From Pseudomonas alliivorans (GTDB lineage Bacteria; Pseudomonadota; Gammaproteobacteria; Pseudomonadales; Pseudomonadaceae), in contig NZ_JAFFZW010000001.1 in the NCBI RefSeq assembly GCF_017826695.1, positions 744,001-808,000 on the forward strand: 64,000 nt of DNA, written 5' to 3'. Position 1 is the first letter of the stretch; every line of letters begins with the position of its first letter. Shown piece by piece: positions 17,836 to 26,073 of this stretch. Position numbers and translations under genes: made by a program. The notes below the pieces were generated by a model. That model had not been told where the DNA came from. It did not search any database and was given only the letters and a program-made list of their open reading frames with translations.

Positions 17836-19119
17836 TCAGTCCAGCTTCGCGCCCTTATCGATCCAGGCGCCGACCAGCTCGCGCTCCTGCTGGGTCATCT
17901 GGGTGATGTTGCCCAGCGGCATGATCGGTGAGTTGACGGCCTGGGCCTTGATTCGCTGTGCCTGCTGCTGGATCTGCTGCGGCGTATCGAACATCACACC
18001 GGCAGGAGCGACACTGAACAACTGGCTGGTGGGGCTGGCCGAGTGGCAGACAGTGCAGCGTTGCCGGATCACGTCGTTGACCTGATTGAAGCCTGCACCG
18101 GCTGTCTTGGGTGGTTCCGGCTGGGCTGGTGCTGCGACCGGTTCCGGCGGCTTCTCATCGGCGCGATGCCCGCCCACGGCCGTGCCGGGCAACGGTTGGT
18201 AGACGATTTTTGTTGCCTGCGGCGGTTGCGCGGGGCCGGTGACGTACGCCAGGCAAAGCATGCCCAGCGCGGCGACCGGCAGTGTCCAGGCGAAGCGATG
18301 GCTGTCATGCCGGGTATTGAAGTAATGCCGCACCAATACCGCCAGCAGGGCGATGCCCGCCAGAATCAGCCAGTTGTATTCACTGCCGTAGGTGCTCGGA
18401 AAGTGATTGCTGATCATGATGAACAGCACTGGCAGAGTGAAGTAGTTGTTGTGCCGTGAACGCAGCAGTCCCTTGGCCGGCAGGCTCGGGTCCGGCGTGC
18501 GGTTCTCGGCGATGGCCGCGACCAGCGCGCGCTGTGCCGGCATGATGATGCGGAACACGTTGCCGACCATGATGGTGCCCATGATCGCCCCGACATGCAG
18601 GTACGCGCCGCGACCGCTGAACACCTGGCTGAACCCGTAGGCCGCTGCAACCAGCAGCATGAAAAGGATCAGGCCCAGCAGAGCAGGGCGTTTGCCCAGC
18701 GCCGAGTCGCACAGAAAACTGTAGATGAACCAGCCGACGAACAGTGAACCCAGTCCGATGTGCACGCCTTCCGCGCCCGACAGGCTGCTGCCCGGTGCCA
18801 GCAGGTACAACGTCGGGTTGGCATAGAACACCACGCACAACAGGGCCACGCCCGACAGCCAGGTCGAATAGGCTTCCCATTTGAACCAGTGCAGGTTCTC
18901 CGGCATGGTCGGCGGGGCGAGCTTGTATTTCTCCAGGTGATAGATGCCACCCCCATGGATGGCCCAGAGATCACCCGAAAGCCCGTCACGGGGGTTCTTG
19001 CGGTTGAGGTTGTTTTCCAGCCAGACGAAGTAGAACGATGCGCCGATCCAGGCGACGCCCACAATCATGTGAATCCAGCGTACGCCCAGATTCAGCCATT
19101 CCATCAGATGTGCCGCCAC
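17836..19119 (-). CDS. puuD: Membrane-bound urate oxidase/hydroxylase PuuD with C-terminal cytochrome c domain
   Basis: PuuD oxidises urate to 5-hydroxyisourate at the inner membrane. The 427-residue protein starts with the family sequence LNLGVRWIHMIVGVAWIG, has about eight membrane helices, then a proline/alanine-rich linker (about 318-340) and a c-type cytochrome domain with one haem-binding CTVCH (residues 355-359) and a downstream Met. Electrons should pass from this haem to the respiratory chain instead of making hydrogen peroxide. The GTG at 19119 gives the expected N-terminus. It is the last gene of the ureide operon, 28 bases after allA. Confidence 0.92.
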   Translation of the reverse strand: MAAHLMEWLNLGVRWIHMIVGVAWIGASFYFVWLENNLNRKNPRDGLSGDLWAIHGGGIYHLEKYKLAPPTMPENLHWFKWEAYSTWLSGVALLCVVFYANPTLYLLAPGSSLSGAEGVHIGLGSLFVGWFIYSFLCDSALGKRPALLGLILFMLLVAAAYGFSQVFSGRGAYLHVGAIMGTIMVGNVFRIIMPAQRALVAAIAENRTPDPSLPAKGLLRSRHNNYFTLPVLFIMISNHFPSTYGSEYNWLILAGIALLAVLVRHYFNTRHDSHRFAWTLPVAALGMLCLAYVTGPAQPPQATKIVYQPLPGTAVGGHRADEKPPEPVAAPAQPEPPKTAGAGFNQVNDVIRQRCTVCHSASPTSQLFSVAPAGVMFDTPQQIQQQAQRIKAQAVNSPIMPLGNITQMTQQERELVGAWIDKGAKLD

Positions 19120-19147
19120 GGTGCTTACCTAAATACCTGTCACCACT

Positions 19148-19672
19148 TCACGGGTGCTCAGGCCCTTCCTGGGAGTCGGGATCGAGCACCAGCAACTGGT
19201 GCTCTGCAAAGTAATGCTCATCGCAGTTATTGCCGGTTCCACTGCGATCAACCACCAGGAAATCATCCCGCTTTTCGATCGTCAGCACCGGATGGTGCCA
19301 GACGCCGCGATGGTAATTGATACCCTGCCTGCCGTTGGACACGAAGGCACGGGTCAGCTCTGAATCAGGTGCATCGCCAAGGGGCGCGACCACGATCAGA
19401 AAAGGGTTGCCGAGCAGCGGTATGAACGCCTGACTGCCCTGCGGATGACGCTCCAGCATAGTGATGGTCAACGGCATCGGCAGCGCCTCGGCGCGAAAGA
19501 TGCTGATGATCGCCTTGTCGTCCGGCTGAGCGGTTTCCACCTCCGCCAGACGATGAAAGCGCATGGTCGAACCGTTGTTGATCATGAAGTGGTCGCTGCC
19601 ATCGGTTTCGATCACATCACCGAACGGCGCAAAGGCTTCCTTGGTCAACGGCTCGATTATCAGTTTGCGCAT
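19148..19672 (-). CDS. allA: Ureidoglycolate lyase
   Basis: AllA releases glyoxylate and urea from ureidoglycolate, the last step of ureide breakdown. The 174-residue cupin-like protein has family segments PLTKEAFAPFGDVIE at the N-terminus and INYHRGVWHHPVL (about 120-132) carrying the metal-binding His residues. It lies in the puuE-uraD-alc-allA-puuD series, 151 bases after alc, with a repeat element in that gap, so some internal promoter or processing is possible. Confidence 0.92.
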   Translation of the reverse strand: MRKLIIEPLTKEAFAPFGDVIETDGSDHFMINNGSTMRFHRLAEVETAQPDDKAIISIFRAEALPMPLTITMLERHPQGSQAFIPLLGNPFLIVVAPLGDAPDSELTRAFVSNGRQGINYHRGVWHHPVLTIEKRDDFLVVDRSGTGNNCDEHYFAEHQLLVLDPDSQEGPEHP

Positions 19673-19733
19673 GCGGGTTCTTCTGTTTTGAATTCCATGA
19701 TTGTTGCCACGCGCTGCATGGTAACGCTGCTCA

Positions 19734-19813
19734 GGACGCTCTGCGTCCGCTCCAGAGTATGACGAAGAACGTCACGGGCTGAAGAATGCCCACGCGAAGC
19801 ATGGGCACGATCA
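19734..19813. repeat. REP-like element between alc and allA
   Basis: GGACGCTCTGCGTCC (19734-19748) forms a short hairpin. About 40 bases on, ATGCCCACGCGAAGCATGGGCA forms a second (from 19786, split by CGAAG), followed by CGATC. The GGGCACGATC core is shared with the repeat at 16581-16666. It sits inside the ureide operon and may affect relative expression of allA and puuD. Confidence 0.6.
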
Positions 19814-19823
19814 ACACTGAAGC

Positions 19824-20819
19824 TTACCGCGACACCTTCCCCAACACCCGCAGCCGGCTGACGCCGCCGTCCGGGAACACATTCAGACGGATGTGCGTGA
19901 TCGGTCCGATGGCCTTGATCTGTTCGGCGAACTCGTGTTCGGCGTGCATGGTCAGTTTTTGACTGGGCAGCAGTTCGCGCCAGAACAGGCTTTGGGTTTC
20001 GATCTGGCTGTCGGTGCCGCCTTTCACGAACGCGCCCTGGATCGAGCAGCTGTCCGGGTAGTTGCCCTTGAAGTGCAACGTGTCGACGATGACTTTCTCG
20101 ACTTCCCCCGGATGCCCCAGCGCCACGATGACCCAGTCATTGCCCGGCGTGCGGCGGCGGGCGGTTTCCCAGCCGTCACCCATGTTCACGCCACGGCCCG
20201 GATTGAGAATGTTGCTCATGCTGCCGTAGTGTTCGTCCGAACAGGCAATGGAGCGACCGCCATTGAGCGCCGCCACCAGGTCGATCTGCTCACCATCACC
20301 GACTGTGGTCCAGTCGCGATGCGGCACGCCATGCACCCGCAGGCGCGCCACGCCGCCGTCCGGGTAGATGTTGAAGCGTAAATGGCTGAACGGCTGATCG
20401 TGGCTGATTTCGTGATAGTGATGGCTGTTGCCTTTCAGCTCCACGGACGGCAGCACTTCGGTCCATGCAGTGTTTTCGTCCGGCTCGCCCGATGCCAGAA
20501 AGCAGGCTTCCAGCGAGGCGGACGGCGGGAAGTTGCCGGTGAAGAACGAGGTGTCGATGTCCACGCCCTTGATGGTGCCAGCCACGCCCAGGCGAATCAC
20601 CGCGCTGTCGTAACCTTCGAAGCGTTTGCGGCGCGATTCCCAGCCGTCCATCCATTTGCCGTTGTCGTCGAACACGCCTTCCTTCCAGACCGCAGGCGTC
20701 GGCTGGAACAGGCGGTTGGCATCGGCGAACCAGTCGTCGGTCACGGACAGAACCTTCGTGCCCAGACGCGCATCAGCCAGGTTCACGAACTTCTCGAACG
20801 GTGCGGCGTAAACTTTCAT
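19824..20819 (-). CDS. alc: Allantoicase
   Basis: Allantoicase hydrolyses allantoate to ureidoglycolate and urea. The 331-residue protein contains two allantoicase repeats, each with a jelly-roll fold; the paired motifs [11 protein letters not shown] (first half) and [12 protein letters not shown] (second half) show the duplication. The ATG at 20819 gives the usual start [16 protein letters not shown]; reading further upstream enters an unrelated frame over uraD. It follows uraD by 16 bases. Confidence 0.94.
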   Translation of the reverse strand: MKVYAAPFEKFVNLADARLGTKVLSVTDDWFADANRLFQPTPAVWKEGVFDDNGKWMDGWESRRKRFEGYDSAVIRLGVAGTIKGVDIDTSFFTGNFPPSASLEACFLASGEPDENTAWTEVLPSVELKGNSHHYHEISHDQPFSHLRFNIYPDGGVARLRVHGVPHRDWTTVGDGEQIDLVAALNGGRSIACSDEHYGSMSNILNPGRGVNMGDGWETARRRTPGNDWVIVALGHPGEVEKVIVDTLHFKGNYPDSCSIQGAFVKGGTDSQIETQSLFWRELLPSQKLTMHAEHEFAEQIKAIGPITHIRLNVFPDGGVSRLRVLGKVSR

Positions 20820-20835
20820 GCTTCTTGTCTGCCTT

Positions 20836-21375
20836 CTAAACGTTGGATGAGCGCGGCGCTTGAAGCGCCTGCAAACGGAACAGTGCGATTTTGTTGATCT
20901 CGGCCAGGGCGCACGCGAACTCGGCCTCCGGCGAGTGATGGAGACGTTGTTCGAACGCCGCCAGTATCTTGTGCCTGTCGCTGCCCTTGACCGCCATGAT
21001 GAACGGAAAGCCGAAGCGGGCCTTGTAAGCCTCATTCAACTCGGTGAAGCGTTGAAACTCTTCCGGCGTGCATAGGTGGATGCCTGCGCCTGCCTGTTCA
21101 TTGCTGCTGGCCTGGGTCAATTCGCCCTTGACGGCGGCCTTGCCGGCCAAGTCCGGGTGAGCGTTGATCAGTGCCAGTTGTTGCGCCCGCGTGGCGCTGA
21201 GCAGGATGTCGCTCATGCGCTGATGCAGGGTTTCGATTTGATCCAGTGCCGCCGGTGTCCCCTGTTCGTAAGCCTGCTGCGCGACCCAGGGTGAATGTTC
21301 GTAGACATCGCCGAAGGTGGCGATGAACGCGTCGCGACTCATTGTCGACGGGGCAAGACCCGTGAAGTCGGTCAT
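20836..21375 (-). CDS. uraD: OHCU decarboxylase
   Basis: UraD decarboxylates 2-oxo-4-hydroxy-4-carboxy-5-ureidoimidazoline to S-allantoin. The 179-residue all-helical protein has the catalytic region [11 protein letters not shown] with the active-site His, followed by [13 protein letters not shown] and the [11 protein letters not shown] segment. The start at 21375 overlaps the puuE stop by four bases (ATGA), so translation is coupled. Together with puuD and uraH it completes stereospecific conversion of urate to S-allantoin. Confidence 0.94.
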   Translation of the reverse strand: MTDFTGLAPSTMSRDAFIATFGDVYEHSPWVAQQAYEQGTPAALDQIETLHQRMSDILLSATRAQQLALINAHPDLAGKAAVKGELTQASSNEQAGAGIHLCTPEEFQRFTELNEAYKARFGFPFIMAVKGSDRHKILAAFEQRLHHSPEAEFACALAEINKIALFRLQALQAPRSSNV

Positions 21376-22301
21376 TGTGCCGCCTCGGCGTTGAACGGAT
21401 GCTCGGCATGCCAGTGACGCGCAATGTCGACGCGGCGCGTGAACCACACCTGCTCATGGCCTTTGACGTATTCGATGAACCGTTTGAGTGCGGCAAGGCG
21501 GGCAGGCCGTCCGATCAGTCGGCAGTGCAGGCCGATGGAAAGCATTTTCGGTGCCTCTTCACCTTCGGCATACAGCACGTCGAACGCGTCCTTGAGGTAT
21601 TGGAAGAACTGCTCACCGTTGTTGAAACCCTGCACCTGGGTAAAGCGCATGTCGTTGGTGTCCAGCGTGTAAGGGATCACCAGATGCGGCTTGCCGGTCG
21701 GGTTGTTCGGTTCCCAGTAGGGCAGGTCGTCGTCGTAGGTGTCGCAGTCGTAGAGAAAGCCTCCTTCCTCCATCACCAGTCGACGCGTATTCGGGCCGGT
21801 GCGGCCGGTATACCAGCCCAGCGGACGTTCGCCGCTGATGTCTGTAAGAATGCGGATCGCCTGGCGCATGTGTTCGCGCTCCTGGGCTTCGTCCATGTTC
21901 TGGTAATCGATCCAGCGGTAGCCGTGGCTGCAGATCTCATGACCGTCGGCGACCATGGCGCGGATCACGTCCGGATGACGTTGCGCGGCCATCGCCACGG
22001 CAAAGATCGTCAACGGGATATCGAACTGCTTGAACAGCCTGAGAATGCGCCACACGCCTGCGCGGCTGCCATATTCGTAGAGCGATTCCATGCTCATGTT
22101 GCGCTGGCCCTGCAGCGGTTGCGCGGCGACCATTTCGGAAAGAAACGCTTCGGATTCCTTGTCGCCATGCAGGATATTGCGCTCGCCGCCTTCCTCGTAG
22201 TTCAGCACGAATGACAGCGCGATACGTGCGTTGCCCGGCCAGCGAGGGTGAGGCGGGTTGTTTCCATATCCGATCAGGTCGCGTGGGTATTCGGCGCTCA
22301 C
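21372..22301 (-). CDS. puuE: Allantoinase (PuuE type)
   Basis: PuuE is a polysaccharide-deacetylase-fold allantoinase that opens S-allantoin to allantoate; it is unrelated to the amidohydrolase AllB. The 309-residue protein has the family segment YPRDLIGYGNNPPHPRWPGN and the metal-site motifs GHEICSHGYRW and GLHCRLIGRP. I chose GTG at 22301, which yields the standard MSAEYPRDL start with AAGGAAG 7 bases upstream; longer frames extend into the divergent promoter region. It is the first gene of the leftward operon puuE-uraD-alc-allA-puuD. Confidence 0.93.
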   Translation of the reverse strand: MSAEYPRDLIGYGNNPPHPRWPGNARIALSFVLNYEEGGERNILHGDKESEAFLSEMVAAQPLQGQRNMSMESLYEYGSRAGVWRILRLFKQFDIPLTIFAVAMAAQRHPDVIRAMVADGHEICSHGYRWIDYQNMDEAQEREHMRQAIRILTDISGERPLGWYTGRTGPNTRRLVMEEGGFLYDCDTYDDDLPYWEPNNPTGKPHLVIPYTLDTNDMRFTQVQGFNNGEQFFQYLKDAFDVLYAEGEEAPKMLSIGLHCRLIGRPARLAALKRFIEYVKGHEQVWFTRRVDIARHWHAEHPFNAEAAQ

Positions 22302-22693
22302 TGCTGGCTTCCTTATAGGCGATAGGCGTGAAATCAAGTCAGGTGCGGTAGAGGCAGCGCGTCCGCAGTGCAAGGATTGTATACAATTTATTTTTGAAAT
22401 TGTAACCTCGCTCCCTGTCATCAAGCCCGATGACAACTGTACGAAGGGTCTGCAGGATCAGGACAAGCAAGAAACCTGCCTGACTGGTCAGTTTAATCGG
22501 AAAAACCTGATTGATTTCCTTCGCTTCACTGAAATCGGTGCAATCCGGCCGGATGAGGGCCTGCAAGGCCTGATGGTTTCGGCCCGAGCGTGTACAGGAT
22601 TTTTGAAAAGTGTCTTAATCGCTGACAACAGCGCCACGACGAGCACTCTGTTGGTGCGGTTTCGTCGCAATCATCTCGGCAAGGAGCAGCGCC
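22302..22693. other. 392-bp divergent control region between puuE and uraH
   Basis: No coding sequence is supported. It should hold promoters for the leftward ureide operon and for uraH. Two inverted repeats stand out: ATTGTATACAAT at 22376-22387 and CTGACTGGTCAG at 22480-22491. Confidence 0.6.
22376..22387. promoter_or_regulatory. Candidate GntR operator (perfect 12-bp palindrome)
   Basis: ATTGTATACAAT is fully palindromic and lies 75 bases upstream of puuE. A 9/12 match lies at 23131-23142 upstream of the GntR gene. Short TTGT..ACAA palindromes are typical of FCD-type GntR operators, so this is a plausible binding site for the regulator at 23185. Confidence 0.5.
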
Positions 22694-23047
22694 TTGGGAA
22701 AATTGACCACACACGTTCTGGATGCCGCGCATGGCTGTCCGGGTGCCGCCATTGTCATCGAGCTGTACCGCGTTGAAGGCGAGCAGATGCTCAAGGTCGC
22801 CAGCGCCGTCACCAACAGCGATGGGCGCTGCGACGCGCCGCTGTTGCAAGATGATGAGTATCGATCCGGCGTCTACCAACTGCATTTCCACGCGGGTGAT
22901 TACTACCGGGCGCGAGGCGTGGTGCTGCACGAACCGGCCTTTCTCGATGTGGTGGTGTTGCGCTTCGGCATTGACGCAGGTCAGGCGCACTTTCACGTGC
23001 CGCTGTTAATCTCGCCCTACAGCTACTCGACGTACCGGGGCAGCTGA
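22694..23047 (+). CDS. uraH: 5-hydroxyisourate hydrolase (transthyretin-like)
   Basis: UraH hydrolyses 5-hydroxyisourate, the PuuD product, to OHCU. The 117-residue protein begins (M)GKLTTHVLDAAHGCPG, with the catalytic His of THVLD, and ends with the diagnostic C-terminal tetrapeptide YRGS. There is no signal peptide, so it is cytoplasmic. TTG at 22694 is the start, with AAGGAG (22681-22686) at 7 bases. It is divergent from puuE and ends in a strong terminator. Confidence 0.94.
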   Translation: MGKLTTHVLDAAHGCPGAAIVIELYRVEGEQMLKVASAVTNSDGRCDAPLLQDDEYRSGVYQLHFHAGDYYRARGVVLHEPAFLDVVVLRFGIDAGQAHFHVPLLISPYSYSTYRGS

Positions 23048-23056
23048 TACTCGCTT

Positions 23057-23081
23057 GCCCGCGCACACTGCGGGCTTTTTT
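23057..23081 (+). terminator. Intrinsic terminator of uraH
   Basis: GCCCGC (23057-23062) and GCGGGC (23070-23075) form the stem, followed by six T residues. It lies 9 bases after the uraH stop. Confidence 0.88.
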
Positions 23082-23130
23082 CTGTGCGCGGTTCAGGTCG
23101 TCGGACGTGAGCAAGCCTTTCCGGTTTTGC

Positions 23131-23142
23131 CCTGTGTACAAT
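23131..23142. promoter_or_regulatory. Candidate GntR autoregulatory operator
   Basis: CCTGTGTACAAT matches 9 of 12 positions of the palindrome upstream of puuE and is placed 43 bases before the GntR start codon, where a repressor could block its own promoter. Confidence 0.4.
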
Positions 23143-23184
23143 GCGCGCGTTACGACGCCGTCATCCATCCGCGCCCGAGTGCCC

Positions 23185-23937
23185 ATGAACGATCAGTCCC
23201 TGCCTCTCAAGAAACCGACGCGACCTGCCAGGGCTGGCAATAGCCCGACTCAGGACGACATCGTCTATGCGCATATCTTCGACGCCATCCTCGAGCAGCG
23301 TCTGGCGCCAGGCACCCGGCTGAGTGAAGAGGCGTTGGGCGAGATCTTCGGTGTGAGCCGCACCATCATTCGCCGTGCACTGTCGCGTCTTGGGCATGAA
23401 GGCGTCGTGCTGCTGCGCCCCAATCGGGGTGCGGTGGTCGCCAGCCCCAGTGTCGAGGAAGCTCGTCAGGTATTTTTTGCCCGACGCATGGTGGAGAAGG
23501 CCATCACCGAGCTGGCTGTCGAGCATGCCACGGCCACGCAACTCGCCCGGTTGCGCCAGATGGTGAGCGACGAGCGCGACAGTTTTGCCCGTGGGGATCG
23601 AGGGGCAGGCATTCGCCTGTCTGGCGAGTTCCATCTGCAATTGGCCGTTGCGGCTCGAAATGCGCCGCTGATCAGCTTCCAGCGCAGTCTGGTTTCCCAG
23701 ACATCGTTGATCATTGCGCAGTACGAAACCGGCAACCGTACACACTGTTCCTACGATGAGCACAACCAGTTGATTGACGCGATCGAGGCACGGGATGCGG
23801 CGCTGGCGGTCGAGTTGATGATGCATCACATGGATCACATCGACAGCAAGCTCAACCTGGACGAAGACGCGAGCTCGGATGACTTGCAAGCCGTGTTCTC
23901 GCACCTGCTGGGCAAGAAGAAGGCCAGGGCCGACTGA
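23185..23937 (+). CDS. GntR-family (FCD) transcriptional regulator of the ureide cluster (inferred)
   Basis: A 250-residue regulator with an N-terminal winged helix-turn-helix (about 20-90; LSEEALGEIFGVSRTIIRRAL) and a C-terminal all-helical FCD domain with His residues likely to bind metal or effector (SGEFHLQLA, DEHNQLIDAI, MMHHMDHI). I chose ATG 23185; an in-frame GTG at 23107 would add a 26-residue atypical extension. Its place next to uraH and puuE suggests control of purine degradation, but the effector is unknown. Confidence 0.88.
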   Translation: MNDQSLPLKKPTRPARAGNSPTQDDIVYAHIFDAILEQRLAPGTRLSEEALGEIFGVSRTIIRRALSRLGHEGVVLLRPNRGAVVASPSVEEARQVFFARRMVEKAITELAVEHATATQLARLRQMVSDERDSFARGDRGAGIRLSGEFHLQLAVAARNAPLISFQRSLVSQTSLIIAQYETGNRTHCSYDEHNQLIDAIEARDAALAVELMMHHMDHIDSKLNLDEDASSDDLQAVFSHLLGKKKARAD

Positions 23938-23949
23938 ACTGAAGCGCAA

Positions 23950-25176
23950 TCAACCTGCCTGTTGCTGCCTCAGGGCCTGCGCCTGCCGGTACAGATAAAT
24001 GCTCAGGCCCAGCCCGCTCAGCGATGCGAGCGCGGCGAACAGGAAGATCGAGACAAAGCCGAACCCGGCTGCAATTGCCCCGGCCAGCGGCCCGGTGATG
24101 CCCAGCGACAGATCGATGAACAGCGAATAGGCACCCACTGCCGCGCCACGGCTGGACGCCGGAACCAGATTGACCGCCTCCACGCCCAGCGCCGGAAACA
24201 CCAGTGAAAAGCCGAACCCTGTCAGTGCCGCACCGGCCAGCGCCAGGCCGGGCGTGGGGGCCATCCACAGGAACAACAGGCCCAGCGTTTCAACCGACAG
24301 GCATGCAATCGCCACGCGAAAGCCGCCCAGCCGATTGATCAGATTGCCGAACAGCAAACGTGCCGTGATGAAGCTGGCCCCGAACAGGGTCAGGCACAGA
24401 GCGGCGTTTGGCCAGTGATTGCTGGCATAATACAGGGTAATGAAGGTCGCGATGGTGCCGAAGCCGATACCGCCCAGCGCCAGGCCCATGCCATGAGGAA
24501 AGACGCGCCCCAGCACATGCATGAACGGCAGGCGCTCGCCGTGCACGATGGGGGCCCCCGGTTTTTTCCAGGTCAGCAGCAACCCCGTGGCACACAACAG
24601 CATGATGCTGACGCCAACCGTCCACAGGCCCAATTCTTTCACCATCCAGACACCCAATGGCGCACCGATGGCCAGCGCGCCATAGCTGGCGATACCGTTC
24701 CAGGAAATCACCTTGGCCGTGTTCTGAGCGCCGACCCGGCCAATGCCCCAGCCAATCGAGCCGGAACCCACCAGACTTTCCGCGCTGCCCAGAATCACCC
24801 GACCGATCAACAGCACCACCAGACTTGCCATCGGCCACGCTTGCAGCCAGACGGGCACCAGCATGAACACACCGCTCACACCGCACCCGGCCAGGCCTAT
24901 CTGCACGGCTTTCTTGCTGCCCAGGTTGTCGATGATTCGGCTCGCCCAAGGGCGACTGATCACGGTCGCGAGGTACTGCACGCTGATGACAAGACCGGCG
25001 ATCACTGCGCCAAAACCCAGATCGCTGTGGACATAACCCGGCAAAACGGCCAGCGGGATGCCGATGTTCAGATAGCCGATGAAGGTGAACATGACGATGG
25101 AAACCACCGTCAGCGTTATGGCCATCGGGGTTTGCGGTGCAGCAGTCGTTGTCTCGGGCATGGAGAGAGGTTTCAT
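23950..25176 (-). CDS. Major facilitator superfamily transporter (YfcJ/YhhS-like)
   Basis: A 408-residue inner-membrane protein with twelve predicted helices and MFS loop motifs ([17 protein letters not shown] between helices 2 and 3). It resembles the YfcJ/YhhS group of putative sugar or drug efflux proteins. Starts at 25176 (ATG), 25185 (GTG) and 25161 (ATG) are in frame and none has a clear ribosome-binding site; 25176 is a compromise. It is convergent with the GntR gene 13 bases away. Substrate unknown; a link to purines is not supported. Confidence 0.87.
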   Translation of the reverse strand: MKPLSMPETTTAAPQTPMAITLTVVSIVMFTFIGYLNIGIPLAVLPGYVHSDLGFGAVIAGLVISVQYLATVISRPWASRIIDNLGSKKAVQIGLAGCGVSGVFMLVPVWLQAWPMASLVVLLIGRVILGSAESLVGSGSIGWGIGRVGAQNTAKVISWNGIASYGALAIGAPLGVWMVKELGLWTVGVSIMLLCATGLLLTWKKPGAPIVHGERLPFMHVLGRVFPHGMGLALGGIGFGTIATFITLYYASNHWPNAALCLTLFGASFITARLLFGNLINRLGGFRVAIACLSVETLGLLFLWMAPTPGLALAGAALTGFGFSLVFPALGVEAVNLVPASSRGAAVGAYSLFIDLSLGITGPLAGAIAAGFGFVSIFLFAALASLSGLGLSIYLYRQAQALRQQQAG

Positions 25177-25353
25177 TCTGATCACGAAGTGGACGTGTGG
25201 CGTTAAAGCGGTGCGATGGAAAAGCGTGCGGGAAAAACCCTTAGCAAGCTCTCGATATGAACATCATACGGCGCATCGGACGATGCTGGTAACAGATTGC
25301 AATAAATCTGCAGGGCAGGGGGATGCTTTTAGACTGGGGAGCAGATTGGAGGA

Positions 25354-25533
25354 TCAGGAGCCGGAAGGCGCAACGAGGTGCGTAGTGACCAGTGCTGCCA
25401 GGGCATTTTCCTGAGTGCCGAAGCGGGCCAGCAGGGCTTGCTGCTTTTCCGGGCTCAGGCGCGACCAGATCTCGATCATCTTTTCGGCGGTGCCGATCAG
25501 TGCGCTGGCCTGGGTTTCAGTGAAATCGCTCAT
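25354..25533 (-). CDS. Small hypothetical protein (59 residues)
   Basis: The frame encodes MSDFTETQASALIGTAEKM followed by a helical, Gln/Ala/Leu-rich segment (SRLSPEKQQALLARFGTQEN) and ends LVAPSGS. It looks soluble and helical with no signal peptide. The ribosome-binding site is weak. Codon usage resembles nearby genes. It is near another tiny gene on the same strand, with a hairpin between. I do not recognise the family. Confidence 0.55.
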   Translation of the reverse strand: MSDFTETQASALIGTAEKMIEIWSRLSPEKQQALLARFGTQENALAALVTTHLVAPSGS

Positions 25534-25563
25534 GGGGGTGTCCGTTTGCCTCTACCGGTTTTC

Positions 25564-25606
25564 CAGGCGTATTGAAAATCGGCAGAACCGTTTTTCGATA
25601 CGCCTG
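25564..25606. terminator. 43-nt near-perfect hairpin between two small genes
   Basis: CAGGCGTAT (25564-25572) pairs with ATACGCCTG (25598-25606); the stem continues through TGAAAA/TTTTCG and CGG/CCG, giving about 18 pairs with one mismatch and a 5-base loop. It lies 14 bases after the stop of the 48-residue gene. There is no T-run on either strand, so it may be a processing or stability element instead of a simple terminator. Confidence 0.55.
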
Positions 25607-25619
25607 AAAACAAACGCCT

Positions 25620-25766
25620 TCAGTCTTTGCTTCGGGCTTTCTGGCTGTCTTGAGCCGAGGGTGCAGCTTTCATTGCGGCAGGTTGACCAAGCTCCTGTTG
25701 AGCCAGGGTCGACTGCTTTGGTTCCTGTTGGCCTGGTGGGAAGTTAGGGATTTCATGCATCGTCAT
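25620..25766 (-). CDS. Small hypothetical protein (48 residues)
   Basis: A hydrophilic, Gln/Pro/Ala/Lys-rich peptide (MTMHEIPNFPPGQQEPKQST then AQQELGQPAAMKAAPSAQ), probably disordered. ATG 25766 or 25760 can be used; GAGGAG sits 2 and 8 bases upstream respectively, which supports real translation. No family recognised. A 43-nt hairpin follows. Confidence 0.55.
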   Translation of the reverse strand: MTMHEIPNFPPGQQEPKQSTLAQQELGQPAAMKAAPSAQDSQKARSKD

Positions 25767-26073
25767 CGCTCCTCGCAAGGGGTTGCAGATAGAACCGTGC
25801 TTTAAAAAAGCCTGCGCAGGATACCCCACTGAAAATGACAATCCCGAGTTTTTTTTCAACTGATGGGCTGAGTGGCGAAACAAAAAAGGGATTTTACTGT
25901 CTTGGGCGGATTGGCTGGCAATAAGCCTCTATTAGATGGCTCATTGCAATCTGTGAGGCTGGGACCGATACCGTTCTGGCGCAACGCAGCGTCTCAGGGG
26001 GCGATAAAGGGTGGGAGGTGTTTGCTGTCCGAAACTGTTGTGTCACAAGCAAGGACGCACCCAGCGTTGCCCC
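25767..26073. other. 307-bp intergenic region
   Basis: Between a small gene and the end of phhC. It is AT-richer than its surroundings (around 25800-25900) and should hold the promoter for the small genes. A frame on the plus strand from 25872 runs into phhC antisense and is not convincing. Confidence 0.5.
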
